Below are positions 14,057-14,077 of a stretch of DNA of 14,077 nucleotides, piece by piece. The notes beneath the pieces were generated by a model. It saw only the letters and a list, made by a program, of their open reading frames with translations, had not been told where the DNA came from and did not search any database. Origin of the DNA: Deltaproteobacteria bacterium (GTDB lineage Bacteria > Desulfobacterota > Syntrophia > Syntrophales > Smithellaceae); the NCBI GenBank assembly GCA_009668925.1, contig SBEK01000111.1, positions 1 to 14,077 of the forward strand, written 5' to 3'. Positions within the stretch are counted from its first letter, which is position 1; the number at the start of each line of letters is the position of its first letter. Made by a program: the position numbers and the translations under genes.

Positions 14057-14077
14057 TATATGTAATCAATATATAAA

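Overview
The window is ordinary chromosomal DNA of moderately high GC with dense coding and short gaps, broken by two AT-rich intergenic stretches (about 12780-12900 and 13960-14077). Gene content and order (an mtaB - rnc - radical SAM - era - der run, a NIL-domain ferredoxin, a PhaR-type regulator) suggest an anaerobic deltaproteobacterium (Desulfobacterota), perhaps of the Syntrophales. This placement is inferred from protein resemblance and gene order, not from a marker tree. No rRNA, tRNA, CRISPR array or transposase gene was seen.

Left part (1-5038, plus strand): the 3' end of a nitroreductase-family gene cut by the window edge, a NUDT19-like Nudix hydrolase, a 12-helix MATE exporter, and an exported SdsA1/BDS1-type alkylsulfatase with all expected metal ligands. 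These could form a detoxification or small-molecule-handling neighbourhood, but the gaps before the last two genes do not prove an operon.

5035-5323: a non-coding block bounded by 19-bp imperfect inverted repeats (16 of 19 matching, both ending in TTAA), with three tandem 18-bp units inside. The stop codon of the alkylsulfatase lies in its left end. It looks like a MITE-like or other dispersed intergenic element.

5370-10751 (minus strand): a tight operon transcribed mtaB - rnc - radical SAM - era - der. Overlaps of 8 and 11 nt and gaps of 26 and 8 nt point to translational coupling. The products act on tRNA modification, rRNA processing and ribosome assembly; the radical SAM protein has no assigned role. 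A TTGACA -35 box sits just upstream.

10863-14077: a small two-helix membrane protein of unknown function, divergent from mtaB; a DUF1846 (UPF0371) protein converging on it; a NIL-domain 2[4Fe-4S] ferredoxin with its own promoter; and a PhaR-type polyhydroxyalkanoate regulator whose upstream DNA has an inverted repeat overlapping a candidate promoter. I found no clearly new multi-gene system. The items most worth a second look are the 5035-5323 element, the RNase III Asp-to-Asn change, the promoter-embedded palindromes and the unassigned radical SAM gene.
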